This document shows, one piece after another, positions 1 through 8,798 of a stretch of 64,000 bases of DNA. The DNA comes from an uncultured Clostridia bacterium (GTDB lineage Bacteria > Bacillota > Clostridia > Oscillospirales > Oscillospiraceae): positions 152,489 through 216,488 of the forward strand of contig CAMVTO010000001.1 in NCBI GenBank assembly GCA_947170435.1, written 5' to 3'. The first letter of the stretch is position 1; each line of letters starts with the position of its first letter. Both the position numbers and the translations under genes were made by a program. The notes under the pieces are model-generated. The model ran no database searches and was not told where the DNA came from. It was given only the letters and a program-made list of their open reading frames with translations.

Positions 1-1
1 C

Positions 2-2167
2 GCCGATACCTATCAGGAGAAGAAGGCGGAGGAGTCGAAGCCTGAGCAGCCCAAAGCGGAAAAGCCCACCGCGGAGAAGGGCGGCGCTTCTGCCGGGAGC
101 GCACCCGCCGCGGCACAGCAGAGCGCGCCCAAGAAAGAGAAGAACACGCAGGCGATGACCCGCGTGCCGGAGAAAAAGATCGTCGACACGCGCAAGGCGG
201 TGGACGTCAACCTCGACAAGTACGACGAGAAGCTGCAGGATATGGCGGAGCGCTCCGGCGGCGGCGGACGCCGCGCCGAGCAGAGCGGCAACAAGGAAAA
301 GTTCCGCAACGCCGGCAAGAACAAGAACCGCTCCGGCGCGCCCACGTTCTCCAACAAGCGCAAGCAGGAGGAGGCCGCGCGCATGCGCCGGCTCCAGCTC
401 GAAGCGCTGAAGAAGGCGCCTGTCGTCGTCAAGATTCCCGACGAGATCAGCGTGCAGGAGCTGGCGTCGCGCATGAAGAAGGCCGGCGCCGAGGTCGTCA
501 AGTGCCTCGTGAAGAACGGCGTCATGGCGTCCCTTTCCCAGATCATCGACTTCGATACCGCGTCCTTTGTCGCGGAAGAACTCGGCTGCAAGGTCGAGAA
601 GGAAGTTGTCGTTACCATTGAGGAAAAGCTCATCGACGACCATCAGGATACGGAAGAAGAGCTTCAGCTCCGCGCCCCCGTCGTCGTGGTCATGGGCCAC
701 GTCGACCACGGCAAGACCTCGCTGCTCGACTATATCCGCAACGCCCACGTCGCCTCCGGCGAGGCCGGCGGCATCACGCAGCACATCGGCGCCTATCAGG
801 TGCAGATCAAGGGCAAGCCCATCACCTTCCTCGATACCCCGGGTCATGAGGCGTTCACCTCCATGCGTGCCCGCGGCGCGATGGTGACGGATATTGCCAT
901 CCTCGTCGTTGCGGCGGAGGACGGCATTATGCCGCAGACGGTCGAGTCCATCAACCACGCCAAAGCGGCGGGCATCCCGATCATCGTGGCCATCAACAAG
1001 ATGGATAAGCCCGACGCGAACCCCGAGCGCATCAAGCAGCAGCTGACCGAGTACGACCTGCTCGCTGAGGACTGGGGCGGCCAGACCATCGTCTGCCCGA
1101 TCTCCGCCAAGACCGGTATGGGCGTCGACAACCTGCTGGAAATGGTAGCGCTGACCGCCGAGGTGGGCGAACTCAAGGCGAACCCGAACCGCGCCGCTTC
1201 CGGTACGGTCATTGAAGCGCGGCTGGATAAGGGCCGCGGCCCGATCGCGACGCTGCTTGTTCAGAACGGCACGCTGCGCCAGGGCGACATCATCATCGCC
1301 GGTACCGCCGTCGGCCGTGTGCGCGCGATGATCGGCGACAAGGGCCAGCGCATGACCGAAGCCGGCCCCTCCGTGCCGGTGGAGATCACCGGTCTCGGCG
1401 ATGTGCCGAGCGCAGGCTCGACGTTCAACGCTGTCGCGGACGAACGCCTTGCCCGCGAGTTGGTGGAGCAGCGCAAGGAAGAGGAGAAGCTCAAGGCCAA
1501 CGGCCCTGTCACCAAGGTCTCGCTGGAGGATCTGTTCAGCCAGATCCAGGCGGGCGAGATGAAGAACCTGAATCTGATCGTCAAGGCGGACGTGCAGGGC
1601 AGTGTCGAGGCGGTCAAAAGCTCGCTGGAGAAGCTTTCCAACGACGAAGTCCGCGTGCGTGTCATTCACGGCGCGGTGGGCGCGATCAACGAGAGCGACG
1701 TCATGCTGGCGTCGACCTCCAGCGCGATCATCGTCGGCTTCAATGTGCGTCCCGACGCGGTGGCGGCGGAGAGCGCCAAGCGCATGCACGTCGATATGCG
1801 TATGTACCGCGTCATCTACGACGCCATTGACGAGATCGAGGCGGCGATGAAGGGCATGCTGGCCCCGAAGTACCGCGAGAGCGTCATCGGCCACGCCGAG
1901 GTGCGCCAGACCTACAAGGTCTCCAGTGTCGGCACCGTCGCGGGCTGCTACGTCACGGACGGCAAGATCCAGCGCGCCTGCGAGGTGCGCATCGTGCGTG
2001 ACGGCATCGTGGTGCACGAGGGACATCTGGCTTCCCTCCAGCGCTTCAAGGACGCGGTCAAGGAAGTGGCGAGCGGCTACGAGTGCGGCCTGAGCTTTGA
2101 GAAGTACAACGACATCAAGCTCGGCGATATCGTGGAAGCGTTCGTCATGGAGCAGATCGAAGAGTAA
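2..2167 (+). CDS. infB: Translation initiation factor IF-2 (5' partial)
   Basis: IF-2 is the GTPase that brings fMet-tRNA to the 30S subunit and promotes subunit joining. The frame is open from base 2, so the N-terminus lies outside the window; 721 residues are visible. They start with a Lys/Glu/Ala-rich linker typical of IF-2, followed by the G domain with GHVDHGKTS (about residue 232), DTPGHE, NKMD and SAK. The C-terminal half carries the [10 protein letters not shown] stretch typical of domain III and ends with the tRNA-binding region. It is the first visible gene of the infB-rbfA-nrnA-truB-ribF operon. A multi-hairpin intergenic element follows directly after the stop codon. Confidence 0.98.
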   Translation, partial: ADTYQEKKAEESKPEQPKAEKPTAEKGGASAGSAPAAAQQSAPKKEKNTQAMTRVPEKKIVDTRKAVDVNLDKYDEKLQDMAERSGGGGRRAEQSGNKEKFRNAGKNKNRSGAPTFSNKRKQEEAARMRRLQLEALKKAPVVVKIPDEISVQELASRMKKAGAEVVKCLVKNGVMASLSQIIDFDTASFVAEELGCKVEKEVVVTIEEKLIDDHQDTEEELQLRAPVVVVMGHVDHGKTSLLDYIRNAHVASGEAGGITQHIGAYQVQIKGKPITFLDTPGHEAFTSMRARGAMVTDIAILVVAAEDGIMPQTVESINHAKAAGIPIIVAINKMDKPDANPERIKQQLTEYDLLAEDWGGQTIVCPISAKTGMGVDNLLEMVALTAEVGELKANPNRAASGTVIEARLDKGRGPIATLLVQNGTLRQGDIIIAGTAVGRVRAMIGDKGQRMTEAGPSVPVEITGLGDVPSAGSTFNAVADERLARELVEQRKEEEKLKANGPVTKVSLEDLFSQIQAGEMKNLNLIVKADVQGSVEAVKSSLEKLSNDEVRVRVIHGAVGAINESDVMLASTSSAIIVGFNVRPDAVAAESAKRMHVDMRMYRVIYDAIDEIEAAMKGMLAPKYRESVIGHAEVRQTYKVSSVGTVAGCYVTDGKIQRACEVRIVRDGIVVHEGHLASLQRFKDAVKEVASGYECGLSFEKYNDIKLGDIVEAFVMEQIEE

Positions 2168-2353
2168 TCAAAAAAGCGCAAGCGCTTTTTTGAAAAGCCG
2201 CGCTGCGCTTCCCGCACGCCAAAGGCGCACGGGCGCTCCGCGAGAAGAATTTTTCGCCACGCGCATGTCGCGGCGAAAAATGATTAAAATACTTTCGCGC
2301 CTGCGGGCGCGAAACTCTGCGAGGCTTTTGGGCGGGCGGAAACGCCCGTCCCT
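2168..2353 (+). repeat. Multi-hairpin intergenic element, copy 1 (infB-rbfA)
   Basis: Five consecutive inverted repeats fill the gap between infB and rbfA. Hairpin A (2168-2193) pairs TCAAAAAAGCGC with GCGCTTTTTTGA across an AA loop. Next comes a conserved block with CGCACGCC facing GGCGCACG. Hairpin C pairs TTTTTCGCC (2250-2258) with GGCGAAAAA (2272-2280). Hairpin D pairs TTTCGCGCC (2293-2301) with GGCGCGAAA (2306-2314) around TGCG. CTC-TGC-GAG follows at 2315-2323. A last stem (2330-2352) precedes the rbfA ribosome binding site. The same layout recurs at 63182-63338 with compensatory changes. It could act as an mRNA processing or stability signal; function is unknown. Confidence 0.8.
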
Positions 2354-2383
2354 TTTCATCACTCCCACAAAGGAGGAACAATT

Positions 2384-2776
2384 ATGGCAAGCAATCGCAT
2401 CAACCGAATCAATGAAGAGATTCAAAAGGAGCTTTCCGCGCTCTTTCGCACGCTCAAGGACCCGCGGGTACAGGGCGGCATGGTGACCATCACCCATGTG
2501 GATACCACCACCGATCTGCGCTGGTGCCGCGTGTTCGTCAGCGTGCTGGACAAGTCGCAGGAGAAGGACGTGGTCAAGGGACTCAAGAGCGCGGCGGGGT
2601 ATCTGCGCCGCGAGCTGGGCGCGGCGATTAAGCTGCGCTACACGCCGGAGCTGCAATTCGTCGCGGACGATTCCATCGAGTACGGCGCGCACATCCTCGA
2701 AATGCTGCGCGACCCCAACGTGGTCAAGCCCGCGAACCCGGCGAACGCCGACATCCATTTGGAGGACGAGGACTGA
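2384..2776 (+). CDS. rbfA: Ribosome-binding factor A
   Basis: A 130-residue protein of the usual RbfA size. RbfA binds the 30S subunit and helps mature the 5' end of 16S rRNA, especially in the cold. The N-terminus ([18 protein letters not shown]) and the central DPRV and VFVSVLD segments are characteristic of this KH-fold family. The start is set by AAAGGAGG nine bases upstream. It lies between infB and nrnA, its standard position in Firmicutes, and its TGA stop overlaps the ATG of nrnA by one base, which suggests translational coupling. Confidence 0.97.
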   Translation: MASNRINRINEEIQKELSALFRTLKDPRVQGGMVTITHVDTTTDLRWCRVFVSVLDKSQEKDVVKGLKSAAGYLRRELGAAIKLRYTPELQFVADDSIEYGAHILEMLRDPNVVKPANPANADIHLEDED

Positions 2777-3729
2777 TGCTGACGACGAAGGAAGTCGCGG
2801 AGTTTCTCCGCGCGCACGACGACTATCTCATCCTGACCCACAAGCGTCCCGACGGCGATACGCTGGGCTGCGCGGCGGCGCTGTGCCGCATGCTGCGCGG
2901 GATTGGCAAGACCGCGTGGCTGCTCAAAAACGAAGAGGTCACGGACAATTACGCGCCTTATGTGGACGGACTGTGGGCGGCGGAGGACTACGCTTGCGCT
3001 ACCGTCGTGTCGGTCGATCTCGCGGCGCTGAGCCTGTTTCCAAAGAACGCGGAGCAGTTCAAAGAGCGCGTCGACCTCGCCATTGACCATCACGGAAGCT
3101 ATGAGAACTTCGGCAGGGAATGGTGTGTGCATCCCGAGTGCGCCGCCTGCGGCGAGATCTTGTACGAGGTCGCCGTGGAGCTGGGACAGATGACGCCGGA
3201 GGTCGCTCTGCCTCTGTATGTGGCGGTGGCGACCGACACGGGCTGCTTCGTGTATTCCAACGTCACCGCCAACACGCACCGCGTCGCGGCGGCGCTGATG
3301 GAAACTGGCATCGACGTGCGCGGAGTCAACAAGAAGCACTTCCGCACCAAGACCAAGAAGCGTCTCGCACTGGAGGGCCGGCTGCTCAGCGAGATGGAGT
3401 ATTTCGACGACGGCCGCGTGGTCGTGGTGCAGGTGCCGCAGGCGCTGATCCGCGAGATGCAGCTCACGGAGAACGACATGGATGATCTTGCCGCTCTCGG
3501 CGGATTGGTGGAGGGGCAGGATTGCTCCGTCACCATGAAGGAAATGGAAAACGGCGACTGGAAGATCAGCGTCCGCACCGGCCCGCGGGTTGACGCCTGC
3601 AAGGTTTGCGAGAACTTCGGCGGCGGCGGACACAAGGCGGCGTCCGGCTGCGTCATCCGCGGCAAGACGCAGGAGGAAACGAAAAACGCCATTGTGAAGG
3701 CGTGCATTGAGGTTGGCGCCCATGCCTGA
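2776..3729 (+). CDS. nrnA: DHH-family bifunctional oligoribonuclease/PAP phosphatase NrnA
   Basis: A 317-residue DHH/DHHA1 phosphoesterase. NrnA degrades nano-RNAs and dephosphorylates pAp in Gram-positive bacteria. The metal-binding residues are visible: H22 with D26 and D28 in HKRPDGD, D81 in SVDLAAL, and the DHH triad at 104-106. The C-terminal DHHA1 domain carries the glycine-rich [10 protein letters not shown] substrate loop near residue 280. The gene overlaps the rbfA stop and in turn overlaps the truB start. The infB-rbfA-nrnA-truB-ribF order supports the assignment to NrnA rather than RecJ, which would be longer. Confidence 0.93.
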   Translation: MLTTKEVAEFLRAHDDYLILTHKRPDGDTLGCAAALCRMLRGIGKTAWLLKNEEVTDNYAPYVDGLWAAEDYACATVVSVDLAALSLFPKNAEQFKERVDLAIDHHGSYENFGREWCVHPECAACGEILYEVAVELGQMTPEVALPLYVAVATDTGCFVYSNVTANTHRVAAALMETGIDVRGVNKKHFRTKTKKRLALEGRLLSEMEYFDDGRVVVVQVPQALIREMQLTENDMDDLAALGGLVEGQDCSVTMKEMENGDWKISVRTGPRVDACKVCENFGGGGHKAASGCVIRGKTQEETKNAIVKACIEVGAHA

Positions 3730-4588
3730 CGGCATTATTATCATCAACAAGCCGCAGGATTGGACGAGCATGGACGTGTGCGCCAAGCTGCGGGGCATTT
3801 TCCGCGAAAAGCGCGTGGGCCACGCGGGGACGCTGGACCCGATGGCGACGGGCGTGCTGCCCGTCTTCATCGGGCAGGCGACGAAAGCCGTGTCTTTTGC
3901 CGAGGACGGGAAGAAGGAGTACTGCGCCCGGCTGCGCCTCGGCGTCGTCACCGATACGCAGGATATCTGGGGTACAGTGCTGAGCGAGGCGGAGGCCGAC
4001 GTGACCGAGGACAAGCTGCGCGCGGCGCTGCCGCGGTTTGTGGGCGAGATCGAGCAGATCCCGCCCATGTACTCCGCCATCAAGGTACAGGGACAGAAGC
4101 TCTACGACCTCGCGCGCAAGGGCGTCGAGGTGGAGCGCAAGCCCCGGCGAATCACGATTGAGGAGTTGGAGCTGTTGCCACGCGGCGAAAATGGCGACTG
4201 GGGGCTGCGGGTGGTATGCTCCAAGGGAACTTATATCCGCACGCTGTGCCACGATATCGGCGCAGCGCTGGGCTGCGGCGGCTGCATGAGCGCGCTCACG
4301 CGCACTATGGCGGCGGGCTATACCCTCGATGAGGCGGTGACGCTTGACGAGGCACAGGAGCGCGGCACAGAGCTGCTGCGCCCGGTGGACAGCCTGTTTC
4401 GGCAGCATCCCGCCTACGCCATCACCGACGCGGAGACCGAGCGGCGCAGCCGCTGCGGAAATCCGATCCACGCGGGAGATCTGACGGAGGGCATCTATCG
4501 CGTCTACGGGCGAGACGGCGCGTTTCTGGCGCTGTCCCGCTGCGAGAGCGGCGTTCTGACGTCGATCAAGAACTTTTTCAGCACATAA
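3722..4588 (+). CDS. truB: tRNA pseudouridine(55) synthase TruB
   Basis: TruB converts U55 of the tRNA T-loop to pseudouridine. The chosen ATG gives 288 residues and overlaps the end of nrnA. An in-frame TTG 15 bases upstream is possible but has no better ribosome binding site. The N-terminal KPQDWTSMD and the catalytic motif [12 protein letters not shown] are intact, with the nucleophile at D39. The KGTYIRTL segment typical of TruB follows in the middle of the protein. The C-terminal RNA-binding extension is short. The position between nrnA and ribF is conserved in Firmicutes. Confidence 0.96.
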   Translation: MPDGIIIINKPQDWTSMDVCAKLRGIFREKRVGHAGTLDPMATGVLPVFIGQATKAVSFAEDGKKEYCARLRLGVVTDTQDIWGTVLSEAEADVTEDKLRAALPRFVGEIEQIPPMYSAIKVQGQKLYDLARKGVEVERKPRRITIEELELLPRGENGDWGLRVVCSKGTYIRTLCHDIGAALGCGGCMSALTRTMAAGYTLDEAVTLDEAQERGTELLRPVDSLFRQHPAYAITDAETERRSRCGNPIHAGDLTEGIYRVYGRDGAFLALSRCESGVLTSIKNFFST

Positions 4589-4601
4589 GGAACGAAGTGT
4601 T

Positions 4602-5489
4602 ATGGCAGAACAGACAGTGATCGCCCTGGGCTTTTTCGACGGGGTGCATCTGGGCCACGGCGCGCTGCTGCGAAGAACCGCAGAACGCGCGGCGGAGAAA
4701 GGGCTGACCCCCGCGGCGTTCACCTTTGACCGCGCGCCGAAGGAGTTCGTCACCGGCGTCAACGTGCCGCTGCTCACAAGCGCCGCGGAGCGCACCGCGC
4801 TGATCCGCGAGGGGTACGGCATCGAGCGCACGATCGTCGCGACCTTTGATAACGCCATGATGACGATGCCGTGGCGCTCATTTCTGGAGCTGCTGGTGAG
4901 CCGTTACGGTGCGGCGCATCTGGTGGCGGGACACGACTACCGCTTCGGCTACCGAAACGAGGGCACGCCGGAGCGCCTGCGCGACTGGTGCGAAGCACAC
5001 GGCGTCGGCTGCGATATCATCCCCAAGGTAGAGATCTGCGGCGTGACCGTCAGCTCCACGCACATTCGCTCGCTGGTGGAGCGGGGGGATATGGACGGCG
5101 CGGCGCGTTTTTTAGGGCACCCCTACGCCGTCACCGGCGTGGTGAGGCACGGCAAGCACCTCGGTACGGAGGAGCTGTTCCCCACGGTGAATCTGATGCC
5201 GGAGTCGTGGCGCGTGCTGCCGCGGTTCGGCGTTTACGCCGTGCGGGTCATCCTGGACGACGGCGCGGTGTTCCCCGGTGTGACCAACGTGGGCATCCGA
5301 CCCACCATCGTGGACGACAACCGCGTGACCATCGAAACCAACCTGATCGGCTTTGACGGTGACCTCTACGGCCGGGAGCTGCGGCTGGAGTTCCGCCGTC
5401 GACTGCGGGACGAGCACAAATTCGATTCCATGGCGGAGTTGTACGCCCAGATCGAGCGGGATATCGCCGAGGTCCGAACGGAGAACTGA
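4602..5489 (+). CDS. ribF: Bifunctional riboflavin kinase/FAD synthetase
   Basis: A 295-residue protein that phosphorylates riboflavin to FMN and adenylates FMN to FAD. The N-terminal nucleotidyltransferase domain has GFFDGVHLGH (residues 10-19), GHDYRFGY and STHIRSLV. The C-terminal riboflavin kinase domain begins with GVVRHGKHLG and contains FPTVNL and GVTNVGIRPT. It is the last gene of the infB-to-ribF operon and is followed by a hairpin terminator. No FMN riboswitch is visible upstream, and none is expected inside this operon. Confidence 0.96.
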   Translation: MAEQTVIALGFFDGVHLGHGALLRRTAERAAEKGLTPAAFTFDRAPKEFVTGVNVPLLTSAAERTALIREGYGIERTIVATFDNAMMTMPWRSFLELLVSRYGAAHLVAGHDYRFGYRNEGTPERLRDWCEAHGVGCDIIPKVEICGVTVSSTHIRSLVERGDMDGAARFLGHPYAVTGVVRHGKHLGTEELFPTVNLMPESWRVLPRFGVYAVRVILDDGAVFPGVTNVGIRPTIVDDNRVTIETNLIGFDGDLYGRELRLEFRRRLRDEHKFDSMAELYAQIERDIAEVRTEN

Positions 5490-5500
5490 ATCAAAATGAG

Positions 5501-5532
5501 ACAGGCGCTGTGGAAAACAGCGCCTGTTGTAT
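5501..5532 (+). terminator. Terminator hairpin after ribF
   Basis: The 11-bp stem ACAGGCGCTGT/ACAGCGCCTGT has a GGAAA loop and starts 11 bases after the ribF stop. The following tract (TGTATTT) is only moderately T-rich. It separates the translation operon from spoIIE. Confidence 0.65.
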
Positions 5533-5593
5533 TTCCCGACGGTATTTTTAACCACCTCTGATTACAATGGGGAAAACAGGAGGTGGACAAGCC

Positions 5594-7630
5594 TTGAAAG
5601 CGATTTCTGCGCTGCGGCGCGAACACATCGGAAAGGGACTCGCCTGCGTTGCCCGCGCACTGCTGGCGGCACTGCTGGCCAACGCGCAGATCTATGGCGG
5701 CTACGCGCCGTTCGCCATCGGTCTGGTAGCCGCGGTCGGTCCCGGTTGGGAGGGGCTGGCGGCGCTGCTGGGAGCATTGGCGGGGACGATGACCTTTCTC
5801 GATTTTCCCCATGCACTGCGCACCATGGCCTGCTGTGTGCTGCTGTTCACGGCAAACAACGCGTTCTGCGAGCTGGGGTCCTACGAAAAGCCGTGGTTTT
5901 TGCCGACGCTGACGGCGGGACTGACCTTTGTCGTGGAGGCGATCTATGTCTATCGCGCGCAAAGCCCGGCGGAGGCAACATACTGCGCGGTGTCGATCGC
6001 GCTCGCCGCGCTGTACGCCCACTGCTGCCGCACGGTGCTGACCGCCGCCGACGCGCAGAGGGAAAAGCCCCGGGAGGCGTTGGTGGTGTTGCTGGGCGTG
6101 CTCGCCGCGCTCGCCGCGCCCCAGTTTCAGAATGGCTTTGCGCCGGGGCGCATCGTAGCGGTGCTGTCGGTGCTGCTGATTGCCTTTGATCGCCCGCTCT
6201 CCGAGGCGCTGACGGCGGCGCTGTGCATCGGCCTTACCATGGATCTGACCGCACCGGACATGACCTTTCGCTATGCCGCCGGTTATGGATTTGGCGCCTT
6301 GCTCACCAGCTTGCTGCGTCGGGAGAGCCGCGTCCGCGCGGCGGGCGCGTTTGCGCTGGCAACAGCGTTTTTTGCGCTGCCGATGGAGGAGCGCGAGGGG
6401 CTGATGCTGCTCTACGAGAATCTGGCGGGGACGCTGCTGTTTCTGCTGCTGCCGACGCGGCTGCTGCGCGCATTCCATGAGGAGCCGGCGCCCGGGACAG
6501 AAAATGAAGGCGGGCTGCGCCGCCGGCTCATTGAGGCTGCCGCTGCGCTGCGGGAGCTGCACGGCAGCATCGGAGGCAGTGCGCCGCCGCCGGAGGAAAA
6601 CCCGGCCGTGATCTATGATCGGGCGGCGGAGGCGGTGTGCCGGGATTGCTCGCTGCGGGAACGTTGCTGGGTGAACGAGTACAACCGCACCTATACGGCG
6701 CTAAGCGACGCCACGGTGCCGTTGCTGCAAACAGGACGGGGCAGCGGGAAGGATTTCCCCGCGTATTTTGCCGATCGCTGCATCCGGTTTCCATCATTTC
6801 TCGCCGCGGTCAATACCGAGCTGCACGCGTATTTGCTGCGGCGGCAGTATCGCGCGCGGCTGGAGGAAGCCCGCGCTCGCTCGGTGGGACAGTATGCCCG
6901 GTTTTCCGATTTGCTGACGGCCGCGGCGGAGCGTCCGACGGGTGCGGAGGCGGGTGCGATACCGCCGGCGCTGCCCTATTGTGTGGGCGTATCCCTGCGG
7001 GCCAAGGATGGTGAGCGCGTCAGCGGCGACAGTGCAGGGAATTTCGAGCTGGACGGCGGACGGTTGTGCCTGCTGCTCTCCGACGGCATGGGCAGCGGGG
7101 AGGAGGCGCGTCGGGAGTCCGCGCAGGCGGTGCATCTGCTGGAGCGGTTTTTGCGCTCCGGCGTGGACGCCTCGGGCGCACTGCGCACGCTCAACAGTGC
7201 GCTGAACCTTCGTGCCGAGACTACGGACAGCTTTACCACCGTGGACTTGCTGACGCTGTCGCTGCGCAGCGGCGAGGGTGAGATATGCAAGTATGGCGCC
7301 GCACCGTCGTACGTCAAGCGCGACGGGCGGGTCTGGCGCATTGACTGCACCTGCTTGCCCGCAGGTCTGGCGGAGGAATCCGCGCCGCCGGAGACGACCC
7401 ACGTCCGTCTCGGCGCGGGCAGCTTTTTTGTCATGGTGACCGACGGTGTGACGGACGCCTCCGATGACGCATGGCTTCAGGAACTGCTGAACGGCTGGGT
7501 GGGGGAAGACCCCCAGCAGCTGGTGGCGGCGATCCTCGCCGAGAGCTATCAAAGGCGCGGCGGCGACGACGATGCGGGTGCGCTGGCGCTGTACCTGCAA
7601 AAGGATGGGGAAGCCGCGGCGGAGGTATAG
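5594..7630 (+). CDS. spoIIE: Stage II sporulation protein E, PP2C phosphatase
   Basis: SpoIIE sits at the asymmetric septum in sporulating cells and dephosphorylates SpoIIAA, which activates sigma-F. The TTG start at 5594 is chosen because AGGAGG lies ten bases upstream; an in-frame ATG at 5567 would contain that site. The product is 678 residues. The first 300 are strongly hydrophobic with about ten membrane segments, as in the family. A linker with a CRDCSLRERCW cysteine motif follows. The C-terminal PP2C domain has LSDGMGSGEEA near residue 495 and VTDGVTDASDD near 616, which supply the metal-binding aspartates. It is somewhat shorter than the Bacillus protein. It is strong evidence for a spore-former. 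Confidence 0.92.
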   Translation: MKAISALRREHIGKGLACVARALLAALLANAQIYGGYAPFAIGLVAAVGPGWEGLAALLGALAGTMTFLDFPHALRTMACCVLLFTANNAFCELGSYEKPWFLPTLTAGLTFVVEAIYVYRAQSPAEATYCAVSIALAALYAHCCRTVLTAADAQREKPREALVVLLGVLAALAAPQFQNGFAPGRIVAVLSVLLIAFDRPLSEALTAALCIGLTMDLTAPDMTFRYAAGYGFGALLTSLLRRESRVRAAGAFALATAFFALPMEEREGLMLLYENLAGTLLFLLLPTRLLRAFHEEPAPGTENEGGLRRRLIEAAAALRELHGSIGGSAPPPEENPAVIYDRAAEAVCRDCSLRERCWVNEYNRTYTALSDATVPLLQTGRGSGKDFPAYFADRCIRFPSFLAAVNTELHAYLLRRQYRARLEEARARSVGQYARFSDLLTAAAERPTGAEAGAIPPALPYCVGVSLRAKDGERVSGDSAGNFELDGGRLCLLLSDGMGSGEEARRESAQAVHLLERFLRSGVDASGALRTLNSALNLRAETTDSFTTVDLLTLSLRSGEGEICKYGAAPSYVKRDGRVWRIDCTCLPAGLAEESAPPETTHVRLGAGSFFVMVTDGVTDASDDAWLQELLNGWVGEDPQQLVAAILAESYQRRGGDDDAGALALYLQKDGEAAAEV

Positions 7631-7685
7631 GAAGCTCAATTTTCGGCTATACTCCTCTTGAGAGAGCCGGGAGGAGGGATGCCGT

Positions 7686-7946
7686 ATGGTAAAGGGGACG
7701 ACCCGCCGCGTGATCGTGGTCAACGCGCCGGACGCGGAACTGTTTGAACAGGCGATCTTCATTGTGCGCAGCGATGCGGCGAAGGAGCGCGGCGTCAGTG
7801 AGCGAATGCTGGTGGACGAGGCCTGCCGCGTGGCGCGCCGCTGTGCGCCGCCACAGCCGCAGCGCGGGTATGTCGGCCCGCTCTTCTGGAGCGGACTGGG
7901 TGCGGGGATGATCGCCCTCATCTGGCTGTTGACGACGTTTATTTGA
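7686..7946 (+). CDS. Small protein with one C-terminal membrane segment
   Basis: An 86-residue protein, not assigned to a named family. The start is supported by GGAGGAGG seven to fourteen bases upstream. The first 60 residues are soluble and look alpha/beta (RRVIVVNAPDAELFEQAIFI), and about the last 20 form one hydrophobic segment ending LIWLLTTFI. It could be a tail-anchored membrane protein. It lies 55 bases after spoIIE, before a strong terminator, so it may be co-transcribed with spoIIE and have a sporulation role; that is inference from position only. Confidence 0.75.
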   Translation: MVKGTTRRVIVVNAPDAELFEQAIFIVRSDAAKERGVSERMLVDEACRVARRCAPPQPQRGYVGPLFWSGLGAGMIALIWLLTTFI

Positions 7947-7950
7947 GAAA

Positions 7951-7977
7951 AAGAGACGCAAGTGCGTCTCTTTTTTT
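7951..7977 (+). terminator. Intrinsic terminator after the spoIIE unit
   Basis: The stem AGAGACGCA/TGCGTCTCT is followed by seven T residues, a canonical factor-independent terminator a few bases after the stop of the small membrane protein gene. Confidence 0.9.
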
Positions 7978-7988
7978 GCAAAAGGGGG

Positions 7989-8032
7989 TTTACAAACCGT
8001 ATTCGACAAAGTATAATAATACGCATCGTATT
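7989..8032 (+). promoter_or_regulatory. Promoter and inverted-repeat operator of the XRE gene
   Basis: TTTACA (7989-7994) and TATAAT (8012-8017) are 17 bases apart. A perfect inverted repeat AATACG-CAT-CGTATT (8018-8032) begins next to the -10 box, and a further CGTATT half-site lies inside the spacer at 7998-8003. This suits autoregulation by the HTH protein encoded directly downstream. The binding partner is inferred. Confidence 0.65.
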
Positions 8033-8048
8033 TTGAGATAGAGGAGCA

Positions 8049-8100
8049 TCCCTCGGTCCGCGGCGAAGCGCGGACAGCTCCCCTTGAAAAGGGACGCCAA
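8049..8100 (+). repeat. Dispersed repeat-like hairpin unit
   Basis: The unit has CCTCGGTCCGCG, a hairpin with arms GTCCGCG (8056-8062) and CGCGGAC (8069-8075), then AGCTCCCCTTGAAAAGGGA and GCCAA. It strongly resembles a short palindromic repeat I associate with intergenic regions of Oscillospiraceae-type genomes, recalled without a search. It lies in the leader of the XRE regulator gene. Only one copy is in this window, so repetition cannot be shown here. Confidence 0.5.
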
Positions 8101-8117
8101 AGAGGAGAGAGGATCAT

Positions 8118-8795
8118 ATGAACGCAGATTTTTCAAGAACGCTCGCCCTGCTGCGACAGGAGAAAGAGATCTCGCAGCGGCAAGCCGCCCGTGAACTGGG
8201 CATCTCGCAGGCGCTGCTCTCGCACTACGAAAACGGCGTGCGCGAGCCGGGGCTTGCCTTTGTGCGCAAGGCCTGTGACTATTATCGCGTCAGCGCAGAC
8301 TATCTGCTGGGCCGCACGCTGGATCGCGACGGTGCGGTGATCGAGGCAGATGAGCTTTACGACGCCAGCGAAGAGAAGGGCAGTCTCCGCGGCAGCATCG
8401 CTGCGACGCTGCAAAAGAAGCTGCTGGTCAACACCACCAGTCTGCTCTTTGAGCTGCTGGGGCGCACCGGCTCCCGCGAAGCGGTGAACGCCGCGGGGCG
8501 CTATCTCTCCGGCGCGCTGTATCAGCTCTACCGGATGCTGCACCGCGCGGCGGGCGGGAAGGACAAGTTCTTCGCCCTGGGCGGCACGGCGTTCTCCATG
8601 GATGCTGTGGACGCGGAAATGCGCATTGCCCGCGTGTCGTTCGCGCAGTCGCTGGACGCGCTGGAGGACGCGGACGTGGAGTTGCCCGCCGTGGACAGCG
8701 CGGCGCTTGCCGATGCCTATCCGGGTCTCACGCAGAGCCTGACGCAGGTGCTGCACAGCACAGAGGAAGAAACGAATAAACTATTGGGAAGATAA
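8118..8795 (+). CDS. XRE-family transcriptional regulator
   Basis: A 225-residue protein with an N-terminal helix-turn-helix of the Cro/CI type: residues 8-64 contain LRQEKEISQRQAARELGISQ, then ALLSHYENG and the tail SADYLLGRT. The remaining 150 residues are helical and without a recognised effector domain. AGAGGAGAGA precedes the ATG. The gene lies four bases before lepA and has its own promoter with an inverted-repeat operator, so it probably regulates itself and perhaps lepA. Its targets are unknown. Confidence 0.85.
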   Translation: MNADFSRTLALLRQEKEISQRQAARELGISQALLSHYENGVREPGLAFVRKACDYYRVSADYLLGRTLDRDGAVIEADELYDASEEKGSLRGSIAATLQKKLLVNTTSLLFELLGRTGSREAVNAAGRYLSGALYQLYRMLHRAAGGKDKFFALGGTAFSMDAVDAEMRIARVSFAQSLDALEDADVELPAVDSAALADAYPGLTQSLTQVLHSTEEETNKLLGR

Positions 8796-8798
8796 TCT

